DNA of 64,000 nt, from the NCBI GenBank assembly GCA_008828725.1, contig MEHQ01003771.1, positions 1 through 64,000 on the forward strand. Reading direction: 5' to 3'. How positions within the stretch are numbered: the first letter of the stretch is position 1; each line of letters starts with the position of its first letter. This document shows positions 46,401-54,096 of the stretch, in pieces. Both the position numbers and the translations under genes were made by a program. The notes under the pieces are model-generated. The model was not told the origin of the DNA, searched no databases, and saw only the letters and a program-made list of their open reading frames with translations. Origin of the DNA: Saccharina japonica. Taxonomy: Eukaryota; Sar; Phaeophyceae; Laminariales; Laminariaceae.

Positions 46401-49400
46401 CACGGCCGTTGTCGTATTATATGACCCGGGTCGGGTGGAAGAGGGTGTGGGGTGTTTGTTTAAATTTGTGGAATACACAAGAGAGCCTACTCGGAAATTC
46501 ACTCAAGGGATGTTCGATTCTTTGCATATTTTTGTAGGGCTGAAACACATGGAAGACATTGTCGAAGCGCGGCGTGGATACTAGTAGTAGACAAATGGAT
46601 GGATGGGTGGGTCGATGGGTTGGGGTGGTGGTGGTGGTGGTGGAGAGAAAGAAGGCGGAAAACGCACGCTACTACGGTAGAGGTACATCATGTTTATCTT
46701 CGGAGGCTCCGCAATTCCGGAGCTCTATGCATCTTTGCCCAAGAAGTGTTTTTCGGACGAAACGGGAAATGCTCCCCGATGAACAGTATTGCAATGCATG
46801 AATGAAAAAAAAACGGACGTTTTCGGTTTAAGCCTTTTAGAACTGCAAACCTTATCCCACACTGATTCCAATTATTTTGTCCCGAAAAAAGGGGGACCAG
46901 TTCTTAAGGGGTTGAGGCACCCGATCAAACCGTGCTACCGAACCTCTGTCGTAGCGAGCGTCAGACGTGAAGTTGAATCGCATCTGGTGGTTGGGTGGGG
47001 GAAGGGGCGGGGGGGTGGGTACGATGGAATGGGAGGGAGTTTGGGTGGGATGATAGGAATTGCTGTAGAGGAAGAACACAAAAAAAACGGACCATTGTGT
47101 GTTTCGTTTGGCTTGGGTCTTTGTCCGGGGCACGACGTGCGCCTTGAATACCCGCCTGAGCTGCAGCTTCTGGGCGGTCGCTGACGAGCACGTGCTGAAG
47201 CAGCAGCAGTAGGTCAAGCTCTCCGCTTTATAGGTGCTCTACTTTGAAGTATACGTTTACAGTAGTTAATCCCACACAAAAAAAAACATTTGGTTTAGAT
47301 CATATTCAAGTGCAAATCGATGTATATGATGTAACTGTGTACGTATACTCGTACCAACCGTACAACAAACATAAATATAAATATATATTTATATATATAT
47401 ATATTTTTTATATATATATCCACGGTACTGGGGTAAGGGAGCCCGATCGCCCAGACGCATTTCGGCCAAAACAAAAAATAAGGTTATGCTCTATACCCCG
47501 GTGGTGGCACACAAGCTGGGTTTGGGACTCCAAAAACGCCCATTGGTGTGTTATTGATTTTTCGGCTTGGTGTGTTTGATCTGAATGAGGGAGTATTTGT
47601 TTAGCTTTGTTTGTTTCATACGTAGTTGACTTTTGTTTTTCAGGGTCAGTCAGTGGGTCCGCGGTTTCCGATGAGACCATCCGGTAGTTCAGTTCGTCAT
47701 GTTCCGGTCTTTGATGTGTCTTCGACGCACGCGCGCGGGGTGGGTCTGTTTCGTTTTGCCGCGGCCTTCATGCAGGTGAGGGAGGGAGACATGCTGTGCT
47801 GCCACCATCCTCTGGTCCACATCGACGAGCTCAAGTTCGGCTCCGACGCCCGGGAGTTCAACCCTAGGCGTTTCGTTGGAAACCCCGACCTTAAGAAAGA
47901 TGTGAGCGTCGGACATATTGCAGTTTTAGTCTCCCCTGCTGTTGGTGTGCTTGTTGTCATTATTTGGTACACCCCGTTATGTGTTTCTCCCTGCTTGCAT
48001 CGTCACATCGTCACAGGTGCGTATGTTTTTAGCACGGCTTGCAGCTACAGTAGGGCAAATGCAATTCCATCCTGCCCGGCTACCCATCCCCGAACCTACG
48101 GACCAAGCACCGCCTATACACCACCTACCCCCTCACCTATCAGCGTACCCACCCGTCTACCAGCCAACCCACTCATCCAACCCGCCCACCAACCAACCCT
48201 CCTGCCATCACAAATTCATGCCCTCAACGAACCAATCCAACACTCACATACATGTCCACTCCCCACCAAACCATAAATCCAAGCCATCAATCCCTTGTAT
48301 ACCGACCGACCAAGTATTCACCAGTACTTCCATCCCCACTGACCCCCCCCCCCCTCCCCTCCCCTGCCCTCCATACCGCTTACATTCACAGTCCTTCCCT
48401 GTAAAACGATGATATAACACGAAGTCGGGAAGTACTACAACTTGCAAGCCCATTTAATCGTTCATGTATCGGGATTAGCCTAGAATGCTTTTCACCAGGT
48501 ATAGATAACTCCTCCCGCCAGGAACGTCAGAGAACACGTTCGGCGCTCCTCTCTACTACTACTGTACCGACGCGTCCATCTGCCCTCTGTCATTTTTCTG
48601 TTTAGCCTCCGGGTTGATTGGCTTGGCGAGGTGTACACGCATGCTATACACGATATAGGTGCCTATAAATCACATACAATTGCCGACGGTGGTCCTGTTG
48701 GCAGTGAGATATCTCTACCTCTCTCGCCGAAACACTGCGTTTTCACCAAAAATGAATTTACAGCCCGATTAAACAACCCCCCACAGTCTAGGTCTACAAC
48801 GAAATATGCTTGACGCTATATACGATAGATGTGCACCTGCAGACAGTACAGTTTATGAGAGGCTCTTCATTTAAGGAGCTCTGTACAAATATAAATAAAA
48901 GCAAAATCACATTGTTTGGGGGGGTGGGGTAAGAGCTCCACCCATTGAACAATCCCATGGCCTAACGATACGAAACACAAAAAATTCAAAACACTACGTA
49001 GAATGCAAGTCCGACTATTGTTTTTTGTTTTTTAATTAGGGAGCGCCCGATCATCCAGAAAACGTTCCAGCCAAACAAGATGCTACTACTTCTAGGCGCA
49101 TGGTACGGTAAACGTGCTCTATATTGGTTTTGAGGGGGATCACTTCAGAAGCCCTACACCTCGCCCAAAATGGTCTTTGGAGGGAAGCGGAAAATGCTTC
49201 TCCAGATGAACGATCCCACGGCCTGAGTATAAAGTGAAAAATGTTTTTTTCAATAGCATACAGGAATTAATTTAGGACGATTTTTGGGTTAAGAGACGCC
49301 CGGTCATTCAGAAAAACGTTTCAGCGAAAAAAAAAGGCATACCATATACCTCAAGGGCGCACAACAAAGAAAAAAACGACACCACACACCTAGGAAGGTC

Positions 49401-52400
49401 AGAATGAAAAACAAACCGGATCACTGTGATCACAGGACGAAATGAGCAAAAACCATTTTTTTTCGTTTTTTGTTCCCTTTGTTTAACTTGGTTTTAGAGA
49501 CCCCCCCTATTTTTTTTTCGCTGGTCGGGGGGGGGGGGGGGGTTATTGTTTTTGTTGGGTCCCAACGGCGTCTGTTGTCATTATTTGGTACACCCCGTTA
49601 TGTGTTTCTCCCTGCTTGCATCGTCACATCGTCACAGGTGCATATGTTTTTAGCACGGCTTGCAGCTACAGTAGGGCAAATGCAATTNCATCCTGCCCGG
49701 CTACCCATCCCCGAACCTACGGACCAAGCACCGCCTATACACCACCTACCCCCTCACCTATCAGCGTACCCACCCGTCTACCAGCCAACCCACTCATCCA
49801 ACCCGCCCACCAACCAACCCTCCTGCCATCACAAACTCATGCCCTCAACGAACCNATCCAACACTCACATACATGTCCACTCCCCACCAAACCATAAATC
49901 CAAGCCATCAATCCCTTGTATACCGACCGACCAAGTATTCACCAGTACTTCCATCCCCACTGACCCCCCCCCCCCTCCCCTCCCCTGCCCTCCATACCGC
50001 TTACATTCACAGTCCTTCCCTGTAAAACGATGATATAACACGAAGTCGGGAAGTACTACAACTTGCAAGCCCATTTAATCGTTCATGTATCGGGATTAGC
50101 CTAGAATGCTTTTCACCAGGTATAGATAACTCCTCCCGCCAGGAACGTCAGAGAACACGTTCGGCGCTCCTCTCTACTACTACTGTACCGACGCGTCCAT
50201 CTGCCCTCTGTCATTTTTCTGTTTAGCCTCCGGGTTGATTGGCTTGGCGAGGTGTACACGCATGCTATACACGATATAGGTGCCTATAAATCACATACAA
50301 TTGCCGACGGTGGTCCTGTTGGCAGTGAGATATCTCTACCTCTCTCGCCGAAACACTGCGTTTTCACCAAAAATGAATTTACAGCCCGATTAAACAACCC
50401 CCCACAGTCTAGGTCTACAACGAAATATGCCTGACGCTATATACGATAGATGTGCACCTGCAGACAGTACATTTTATGAGAGGCGCTTCATTTAAGGAGC
50501 TCTGTACTAATATAAATAAAAACAAAATCACATTGTTTGGGGGGGGGGTGGGGGGTGCGGTAAGAGCTCCACCCATTGAACAATCCCATGGTCTAACGAT
50601 ACGAAACACAAATAATTAAAAACACTACGTAGAATGCAAGTCCGACTATTGTTTTTTGTTTTTTAATTAGGGAGCGCCCGATCATCCAGAAAACGTTCCA
50701 GCCAAACAAGATGCTACTACTTCTAGGCGCATGGTACGGTAAACGTGCTCTATATTGGTTTTGAGGGGGATCACTTCAGAAGNCCTACACCTCNCCCAAA
50801 ATGGTCTTTGGAGGGAAGCGGAAAATGCTTCTCCAGATGAACGATCCCACGGCCTGAGTATAAAGTGAAAAATGTTTTTTTCAATAGCATACAGGAATTA
50901 ATTTAGGACGATTTTTGGGTTAAGAGACGCCCGGTCATTCAGAAAAATGTTTCAGCGAAAAAAAAAGGTATACCATTGTTTTCTGGGATCACAACGGTCC
51001 GGTTTCTTCCCTCCAATAGAGGGGGGGGGGGTGTGTGGTGTCGATAACTTTTTTTTTTGTGCGCCCTTGTATACCTCTATCGTAACAACACGCGTCTTTG
51101 TGTTGTAAATGACTATTCCCATAAAAAGGTATTGCCACGATATCCGGCCTGCTACAGCTCCCTTGTTGAGTATAACCCCGTCACGGAGCACTGCGCGTCA
51201 CAGCAGTGGGGGTGGTGGCTTATTCTCTGACCGCTGAGCAGTGTCGTCTCATGGTCGTTCCTAACGGAACAAAACAAAATCACGATTCGTGATGTTTTGG
51301 CATGACAAAATAGCACGATTCGTGAGATTTCTTTCCAAACGAAAAAACGTGATTTTTCGTCACGTTTCGCGATATTTTCAAAGTGTCAAAAATCCGGTAT
51401 TTCAAAATCCAACGGTATTTGAGGGTGGGGCCAACTCTCGCAGGTAGGCCGTCACCGTGCCGGGCCGACCGTGCCCGACCCGGCCCGTGATTCAAATCAC
51501 GGGCCGAGGCCCGACACGGTCTGTGATATTCCAGCCTCACGCGCCGTCGGCCAGGCCAGGTCCGCGCGAGGTCCCAATCTCTCTGACATGTATGTCGTCT
51601 GCTCTGCCTGGCCCGTGAGATGTTCATATTAAGTTTGCTTTCTCTTCACGCTGTGTACGCTGTGTCTCCTCCTCATCATCGAAATTTCGAGGCCACAGCG
51701 TTCTCGTTAGCCCGCACCCAGCAGTGTCTTTAGGCAGCCGCTCGCTGTCCACAATTGCCGTACGAATCCGGGTATGCCATGCCCCTGTGCCTGCCATCGG
51801 TAGCCGTTGGTGTCGGGTGGGTTACGTACTGCCTTGATCAGGCGCATTTCGAGCCACGAAATACTATCATGAATCGTGATTGTGTTTTGATTTATGGAAA
51901 TTGTAAACAAATTGTAGTCATGGATCGTGAGGTTTTTGTCGCAAAGCATGACCAAAAACAAAGCACGATTTGCAACATCAACCTCACGAACCGTTACTTG
52001 TTTCGCTCGTTAGGAACGGGCCCTGGTGCACCCGAAACATGACTTGGAAATTACTTTTGTTCGCGCAACATCAGGAGCCACCTTTTTGTGTGCGCCAAAG
52101 TTCCTAAACCAAATATACCAGCGAGTAAAAGTGTCGTACTGTACTGAGCTGTGCTTGCGCACTAACCGAGGTCAGCCTTCCTCGGGGTCCGAACATAAAT
52201 GAGCCAAACCGTTTTTGCCTCACCTGGGTGTCGCCTTAATACTCTGAGGCTCCCTTACCCGAGGAAAGGCTGTACATTATTTGCAGGTCAAAACTGACTG
52301 TGTTGAGAAAAAAAACTGTTTCGACTGGTGCCACTACGGTAGGGGGGTATATATTATATACACACATTTTAACTACCGGGTGTATGCCAATAGGGCGAGA

Positions 52401-53921
52401 GCGGCTCAGTATCCTCACCCACACTTGGGCTTTCAAATATTTTTAGTTTTTCGTAGGATAGTAACAGGTGCCTCAGGTAACAAAACGATCCCATGGCCGA
52501 GCGTATCGCGAAAAAAAAAAAGCTTAATTTTTTCAAGAGACCGCGAATAGTTAGGGGGTCACTCGGTCGGATGTCTCTGAGAGGCGGCATACAACACGGA
52601 GGCCTAAAAGCTACCCCCCTCTAGCATTGCACCAGACTTTTCCAACGATCCCATTGGCAAGGTTTGTTACGAATAGCGTTGAAAACACACAGACGGGTGG
52701 TTTCCACAGTAAAGGGGTATATTAACAGTCAGTTAAAGCCCGCAGCAGTCCGTAAAAGTCAGTAACAGTCAGTGACATAAAACAGTCAGTATTAGTCAGG
52801 AATAGTCACTAATAGTTCGTAATAGTCGGTAATAGCCAGTAAAATAGTTTGGCAAAAATAATGCTATACCCCCAGTGTCAAATGTTCGGAGCACTCAAAC
52901 GTCATCCCACTCACCTACTATAAACCGGTTTAGCCCCGCAATTCCCAGCCGATTCCATTGCCACCCCATTTAGCCCCAGTTTTATACTTTCACCCCCCTC
53001 CCCACCCCCGTCAATTCTCAAATGGCTTAAGGCAGGTAAAAAACGAGTACGCCTCCACCCCCCGCCGCCCCTACTATATGAATTTATAGAAGCAAAGTTA
53101 TGGGCGCCCAGCTGTTGGAGGGTCTCTATCAGGAGTGGGAATGATGCGCCGTGTCGAAAGGGAAAAGTGGTCAATGGCATAATGACTAGAACAAGCAACA
53201 ACTGAGTACGCTCCCCCCCTCCGCCCCGCCGCTACACCGCCGCCGCCACCGCCGTCCACCCGTGTGAACTCCTGAACTTTTTTGCTTGTGAATTTTGTGA
53301 AGGTGTTCGCCTATGCTTTCGCCGACCCTGCCAAGGTAGAAGCCGTCGATGGCATGCCGTGGGGTTGCCCAGCACACTCTATCGGCATTCTGGAAGGAGT
53401 CATGAAGGTTTTCTACGGACGGTGAGTTGCATTATCATGGGGGGGGGTGGTCGCTCCATGTATGCCACGCAAACAAGCCATCTCAGTCTCACAAATATAA
53501 CATGCATATGGTGTCATACTGAATAAAAGACTCAAACACAATATCGCCCTCGTGCTGACTCGATGAGAATAGGACATGTATATAAAAACAGCAGACACGA
53601 TTCCGCATATGGGTACATACTGGCCTTCAATCTCCTCCCCTTCCACCCTCCCGCGCGCGCCCCCCCCCCCGCGGAAATCCACAGCCTGTCATGCCACCCC
53701 CACCCCCCTCGCCTCCGCGCCCTGACCCGTTAACTATCCATCCCCTCAAATTCTGCCGGATTTTGTTTCCGGGTTTCCTTTTTGTCGACTGGTTTGCCAA
53801 CAGTTGGGTGCAGGAGTACACGTGGGAGATGCCGAACGCCTCCATTGTCGATCCGGACGTGTACCTTGGAAAAATCGGGCCCAGTGGCAGGGCCTTCGCT
53901 TCGATTACGCCTCGCAAGTAG
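22071..53921 (+). CDS. P450 copy B: CYP74-clan-like cytochrome P450, complete ten-exon gene
   Basis: Joined exons: 22071-22496, 35897-36095, 38287-38437, 42373-42541, 43262-43411, 44830-44934, 46216-46266, 47776-47901, 53303-53421, 53804-53921. They total 1614 nt in one open frame (537 residues plus TAG), a normal length for the family. Visible P450 landmarks are the K-helix ExxR (E387-VL-R390), a PERF-like FNPRRF (445-450) and the haem-ligand region GMPWGC (Cys481). The stretch from the K helix through KMDLVI, the GD-L/FVG segment and the Cys loop follows plant CYP74 enzymes closely. Those enzymes rearrange fatty-acid hydroperoxides without O2 or a reductase, so an oxylipin role is inferred; substrate and product cannot be read. 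Introns range from 0.4 to 13.4 kb. The I-helix region TGFQSCSAF (329-337) differs from the usual CYP74 F-N-x-x-G-G. Copies A, C and D are paralogues. Splice sites were chosen by GT/GC-AG, phase and agreement between copies. Confidence 0.85.
22731..24174. mobile_element. 1.44-kb TIR transposon with subterminal TAAGACA repeats (non-autonomous)
   Basis: Ends are imperfect ~42-bp inverted repeats beginning TTGATGCTCGAAG and including AGCGGCTAAGACA. A possible 2-bp TA duplication flanks them (22729-22730, 24175-24176). Both subterminal regions carry many copies of TAAGACA or TGTCTTA, some paired head to head. No transposase frame is present. It lies in intron 1 of copy B. Confidence 0.75.
24297..24381. 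mobile_element. M2 micro-MITE (diverged)
   Basis: TTAACCCTTTTACTACTCC ... GTAGTTTTGTCCCAAAAAAG ... GCAGTTCTGAAGGAGG. The right TTAA is lost. Confidence 0.6.
24387..24426 (+). repeat. Tandem GTCCCTCGCAC decamer-like repeat
   Basis: Four near-identical units of GTCCCTCG(C/T)AC. Confidence 0.7.
24660..25020 (+). repeat. CAC/CCA-rich low-complexity DNA
   Basis: Long CACCAC stretches produce His/Thr-rich or Trp/Val-rich open frames in several frames, which argues for simple sequence rather than a gene. Confidence 0.75.
26235..26670 (+). mobile_element. Diverged second copy of the TTAA element
   Basis: Collinear with about 27320-27740 in the same orientation (CAGCAGCAATACTGTTT-ATGG, ATTACGAAACGAAAGTG, CTCTGCTGTGGCCACGT blocks), but the terminal repeats are missing. 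Confidence 0.7.
27251..28033. mobile_element. TTAA-flanked TIR element, 783 bp (piggyBac-like target)
   Basis: Bounded by TTAA at 27251-27254 and 28030-28033. TIRs start GGGGCCCCTTCGGTCAT, near-identical on both ends, and sequence similarity continues inward (AGAGTACTTGAG and the GCAGCAATAC region). TTAA target choice is characteristic of piggyBac elements. No transposase frame. Confidence 0.8.
28317..28390 (+). repeat. Dispersed repeat shared with 6719-6790 (inverted)
   Basis: CGATCGAAGTATTACACTCA and CGACGAAATCCTCGAGCTCA recur as the reverse complement at 6719-6790 in intron 4 of copy A. Family unknown. Confidence 0.75.
28826..29697. mobile_element. Foldback element made of two nested palindromes
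   Basis: Each end is itself a palindrome (28826-28962 and 29550-29697, with ACTTTGAGCCAT/ATGGCTCAAAGT arms), and the two are inverted copies of each other. Internal arms near 29050-29110 and 29395-29465 (GCCACACCAGATGC / GCATCTGGTGTGGC) also pair. No protein frame. Confidence 0.72.
29899..30998. mobile_element. 1.1-kb foldback transposon
   Basis: Ends GAGCAGTGGCC and GGCCACTGCTC are inverted, and arms of about 350-400 bp contain the palindromic phrase AATCGGGTATACCCGAT on both sides. Flanked by CAAAAAA on the left and CAAAAAAA on the right, a probable 7-bp target duplication. Arms are clearly diverged, so it is older than the 13-kb palindrome. Confidence 0.75.
31430..33470 (+). repeat. AT-rich minisatellite with a 42-bp period
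   Basis: At 31430-31975 the unit resembles TTGACATCCTTCTAAATCAA followed by TTGTGCTGGCAATTCCATTTAA. At 32850-33470 a related unit starts TAGACAGCATCCGAAATCAA. Most units carry CAATTG. The central part is degenerate. The 14-codon periodic peptides that appear are a by-product of 42 being divisible by three. Confidence 0.8.
34016..34702 (-). pseudogene. Unrecognised ORF with one in-frame stop
   Basis: On the minus strand an open frame from ATG 34702 (MGFVVVAEELPWMTTSIAQE) runs to a TGA at 34292-34294. The same frame reopens at once and continues to about 34016 with protein-like, charged sequence (VETEEQEMELGMVDKQEQKT, ELIEVLGLEKEH). It is rich in Gln, Glu and Ser. Another frame just upstream (about 34820-34700) reads RKGLRRDLAHLVIQSYLYKV, suggesting a further frameshift or an intron. 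It lies antisense in intron 1 of copy B, so a decayed transposon ORF or retrocopy is possible. I do not recognise the family. Confidence 0.35.
35490..35830 (+). repeat. Dispersed repeat family S1 (SINE-like size)
   Basis: About 340 bp with the blocks GCGCTTCGCGCTTGGTGCTA and GATGCGAGGGTCTATGGTCA ... ACTACGGCCATGCATGA. Related copies: about 36205-36410 (-), 45030-45140 (+), 45148-45440 (+), 61140-61470 (-), with fragments near 2.9, 11.7 and 46.4 kb. No terminal inverted repeats were seen. Confidence 0.65.
35897..36095 (+). CDS. P450 copy B exon 2 (residues 143-209)
   Basis: Acceptor AAACAG| and donor G|GTGAGG. The exon is 199 nt, exactly the length of copy A exon 2, entering in phase 0 and leaving in phase 1. 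It encodes DGAFVGPF...TFYKDLKENG, which corresponds to the B-C-helix region of CYP74 proteins. It follows a 13.4-kb intron and lies just downstream of a dispersed S1 repeat. Confidence 0.85.
36205..36410 (-). repeat. S1 repeat, partial
   Basis: Shares the GCCGTCATAGACACTCGCAT and GGTGTTCGGCGGTTGCG blocks with the reverse complement of 35490-35830. Confidence 0.55.
38287..38437 (+). CDS. P450 copy B exon 3 (residues 209-259)
   Basis: Acceptor AATAG| and donor GT|GTGAGT. The exon is 151 nt, the same length as in copy A, with a phase 1 to phase 2 pattern. The peptide contains MLEWVLGTGEEGGQPLPPF, nearly identical to copy A (MLEWMLGTGEEGGQPLPPF), and is the best-conserved block between the two copies. 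Confidence 0.85.
38520..38780 (+). mobile_element. M1 MITE
   Basis: GGTGCACCATG near the left end, CCACTTGAGGAGCTCTATAC inside, and TTATCGTAGCACGCCTC at the right end. In intron 3 of copy B. Confidence 0.7.
39031..39378 (-). mobile_element. M1 MITE (reverse) with inserted M2
   Basis: GACACGTGCTGCGATAGGGG at one end and CTACCGTAGCGCGTGTC at the other. Inner M1 blocks are present in reverse. A palindromic M2 (39233-39329) interrupts it next to GAGCTCC. Confidence 0.65.
39233..39329. mobile_element. M2 micro-MITE, palindromic subtype
   Basis: TTAGCCCTTTTAGGACTGCA ... GTCCTATAAGGGTTAA, near-perfectly self-complementary with GGGGACAAAC/ATTTGTCCCC flanking the centre. Confidence 0.78.
39850..40125 (+). 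repeat. Degenerate tandem (A)TCCCGT repeat
   Basis: The heptamer ATCCCGT and variants (TCCCGTG, GTCCCGT) recur many times, interspersed with AAAATGCGAAATC. A partial M1 left end sits just upstream (about 39807-39832). Confidence 0.8.
40933..41195. mobile_element. M3 MITE (263 bp)
   Basis: Terminal inverted repeats ACTGGTGCTACGATAGGGGG and CCCCCTACCGTAGCACCAGT. No coding capacity. A second copy is at 52324-52635. Confidence 0.78.
41335..41565 (+). mobile_element. M1 MITE, left end truncated
   Basis: M1 internal blocks (CACTTAAGGAGGCTCTAT, CATGGCCTGACGAT, GGTTAAGGAGCCCGATGATT) and right end TGCTACCTCTACCGTAGCGC. It abuts the 38-bp tandem repeat. Confidence 0.7.
41566..41761 (+). repeat. 38-bp tandem repeat, about five copies
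   Basis: Unit begins GTACACAAGTGTACCTTGTA and ends ATACGTTGCCCT. Later units are 36 bp. Each unit starts with a near-palindrome GTACAC-AA-GTGTAC. Confidence 0.9.
42373..42541 (+). CDS. P450 copy B exon 4 (residues 259-315)
   Basis: Acceptor GTCAG| and donor AAT|GTACGT; 169 nt, entering in phase 2 and leaving in phase 0. The peptide includes DTPIANAAAYIAQL and VTSEQKASVEVL. The copy A counterpart is disrupted by a frameshift and a stop. A poly-C tract (about 42310-42325) lies just upstream. Confidence 0.8.
42656..42925 (+). mobile_element. M1 MITE
   Basis: Collinear with other M1 copies (GAGGCTCCTCACTTGAGCTC, GAATGAGAGTCCGACG, TCAGAAAACGTTCCAGC); ends are degenerate. In intron 4 of copy B. 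Confidence 0.65.
43262..43411 (+). CDS. P450 copy B exon 5 (residues 316-365, I-helix region)
   Basis: Acceptor CAGCAG| and donor AAG|GCAAGC. The donor is GC rather than GT, and the same GC donor is used at the homologous exon of copy A. The exon is 150 nt, phase 0 to 0, identical in length to copy A. VPIEDLERTFMFNTGFQSC aligns with the CYP74 I-helix segment, where plant enzymes carry Phe-Asn-x-x-Gly-Gly; here it is Phe-Gln-Ser-Cys-Ser-Ala. Confidence 0.85.
43604..43854 (+). mobile_element. M1 MITE, well-preserved (251 bp)
   Basis: GACGCATGCTACGATAGAGG at the left and CCTCTACCGTAGCACACGTC at the right; ACTA flanks both sides (possible short target duplication). A good reference copy of the family. 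In intron 5 of copy B. Confidence 0.8.
44830..44934 (+). CDS. P450 copy B exon 6 (residues 366-400, K helix)
   Basis: Acceptor GGGTAG| and donor AAG|GTAAGC; 105 nt, phase 0 to 0. It carries the P450 ExxR motif as HWEVLRMCP (E387, R390). In copy A the codon matching Gln377 is TAG. Confidence 0.85.
45030..45440 (+). repeat. S1 repeat, two tandem copies
   Basis: A short copy (45030-45140) and a longer one (45148-45440) share TCTGGACGTAGCCACACCGG and the GGCATT-TAG-G-TGCG-GTCTA block. A direct duplication with C-rich junctions is visible. Confidence 0.65.
46216..46266 (+). CDS. P450 copy B exon 7 (residues 401-417, 51-nt microexon)
   Basis: Acceptor ACGCAG| and donor CAG|GTGCGC. It encodes SAKMDLVIPTSNGDRYQ, which corresponds to the beta segment after the K helix in CYP74 (AKKDLVI in plant enzymes). 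Copies A and C have exons of exactly 51 nt at the same place. Confidence 0.85.
46309..46387 (+). repeat. Two long G runs
   Basis: G runs at about 46311-46326 and 46367-46387, in intron 7 of copy B. Such runs are error-prone in assemblies. Confidence 0.85.
46662..46963 (+). mobile_element. M1 MITE with M2 inserted at its TTAA
   Basis: Left end CGCACGCTACTACGGTAGAG and right end CCTCTGTCGTAGCGAGCGTC. M2 occupies 46828-46915 at the position corresponding to the M1 TTAA before GGAGCCCGATC. Confidence 0.72.
46828..46915. mobile_element. M2 micro-MITE (in M1)
   Basis: TTAAGCCTTTTAGAACTGCA ... GGACCAGTTCTTAAGGGGTT(GA). Core ATTTTGTCCCGAAAAAAGG. Confidence 0.7.
47427..47512 (+). mobile_element. M1 fragment (right part)
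   Basis: GGTAAGGGAGCCCGATCGCC ... TTTCGGCCAAAAC and a degraded TIR. In intron 7 of copy B, upstream of exon 8. Confidence 0.5.
47776..47901 (+). CDS. P450 copy B exon 8 (residues 418-459)
   Basis: Acceptor TGCAG| and donor GAT|GTGAGC; 126 nt, phase 0 to 0. It contains VREGDMLCCHHPLV and the PERF-like EFNPRRFVG. Copy C has the same length; copy A is one base shorter. The downstream intron begins the 1.4-kb duplicated block. Confidence 0.88.
48812..49345 (+). mobile_element. Two adjacent M1-like elements (first duplicate)
   Basis: 48812-49100 and 49100-49345 each carry M1 blocks (GCTCTTCATTTAAGGAGCTC, CATGGCCTAACGATACG, ATTCAGAAAAACGTTTCAGC). The same pair recurs at about 50433-50976. Confidence 0.6.
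50433..50976 (+). mobile_element. Two adjacent M1-like elements (second duplicate)
   Basis: Near-identical to 48812-49345. M1-type sequence ends further on with CCTCTATCGTAACAACACGC near 51074-51093, so the second copy retains more of the element. Confidence 0.6.
51256..52018. mobile_element. Candidate TIR element with repeated CACGATTCGTGA
   Basis: CGTTCCTAACG at the left and CGTTAGGAACG at the right, followed inward by A-rich AACAAAACAA/TTGTTTCG. Subterminal CACGATTCGTGA-type palindromes recur. No target duplication is visible, so the boundaries are provisional. Confidence 0.5.
52324..52635. mobile_element. M3 MITE (312 bp, diverged)
   Basis: ACTGGTGCCACTACGGTAGG at the left and CCCCCTCTAGCATTGCACCAG at the right. 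Shares internal CGATCCCATGGCC with M1, suggesting related families. Confidence 0.65.
52726..52850 (+). repeat. Degenerate AGTCAGTAA minisatellite
   Basis: AGTCAGT followed by AA(C/T/A) recurs about a dozen times at roughly 10-bp spacing. Confidence 0.75.
53303..53421 (+). CDS. P450 copy B exon 9 (residues 460-499, haem-binding Cys)
   Basis: Acceptor GTGAAG| and donor CG|GTGAGT; 119 nt, phase 0 to 2. It encodes the Cys loop DGMPWGCPAHSIG, with Cys481 the presumed haem thiolate ligand. It replaces the NKxCAGKD-type loop of plant CYP74. The loop is shared by copies A (GMPWGCVAHAVG) and C (GMPWGCVGHAIG). Confidence 0.88.
53804..53921 (+). CDS. P450 copy B exon 10 (residues 499-537 and stop)
   Basis: Acceptor CAACAG|; 118 nt ending in TAG at 53919-53921. 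It encodes WVQEYTWEMPN to SITPRK. Copies A and C have C-terminal exons of exactly the same length with the same SITPRK or KITPRK end. About 170 bases downstream, the sequence around the stop codon is partly repeated. Confidence 0.9.
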
Positions 53922-54096
53922 ATGGAAAACTCGAATCGGCAATGACGTGGACCTTAAGAGTACGCGCCGCACGAAGATGGGGAAGCCACGCTACAGCGAC
54001 GTTGCGTAATATTTGGAGAAAGACGTCGGCCGGCAGGTAGATGAACATACAAATCGAATAGGCGACGTTGTCCGGTACGCCTCGCAAGTAGATGGG
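53906..54096 (+). repeat. Duplication of the stop-codon region of P450 copy B
   Basis: TACGCCTCGCAAGTAGATGG occurs at 53906-53925 (end of exon 10) and again at about 54077-54096 in the presumed 3' UTR, with CGAATCGGC/CAAACCGGC following each. Confidence 0.7.

Larger units (their letters stand above)
47952..50976 (+). repeat. 1.4-kb direct duplication inside intron 8 of copy B
   Basis: 47952-49345 and 49573-50976 are almost identical (offset 1621, growing to 1631 through length changes in G runs), separated by about 227 bp of A/T- and G-rich sequence. Only the second copy contains ambiguous bases (N at 49688, 49855, 50783 and 50794). The block holds M1-family elements. P450 exon 8 is not duplicated. 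Confidence 0.92.

Noticed and set aside
49470..50033. Pro/Thr-rich ORF present twice (also 47942-48412)
   Set aside because: It lies in the duplicated intron block, is interrupted by N bases, and has no domain.
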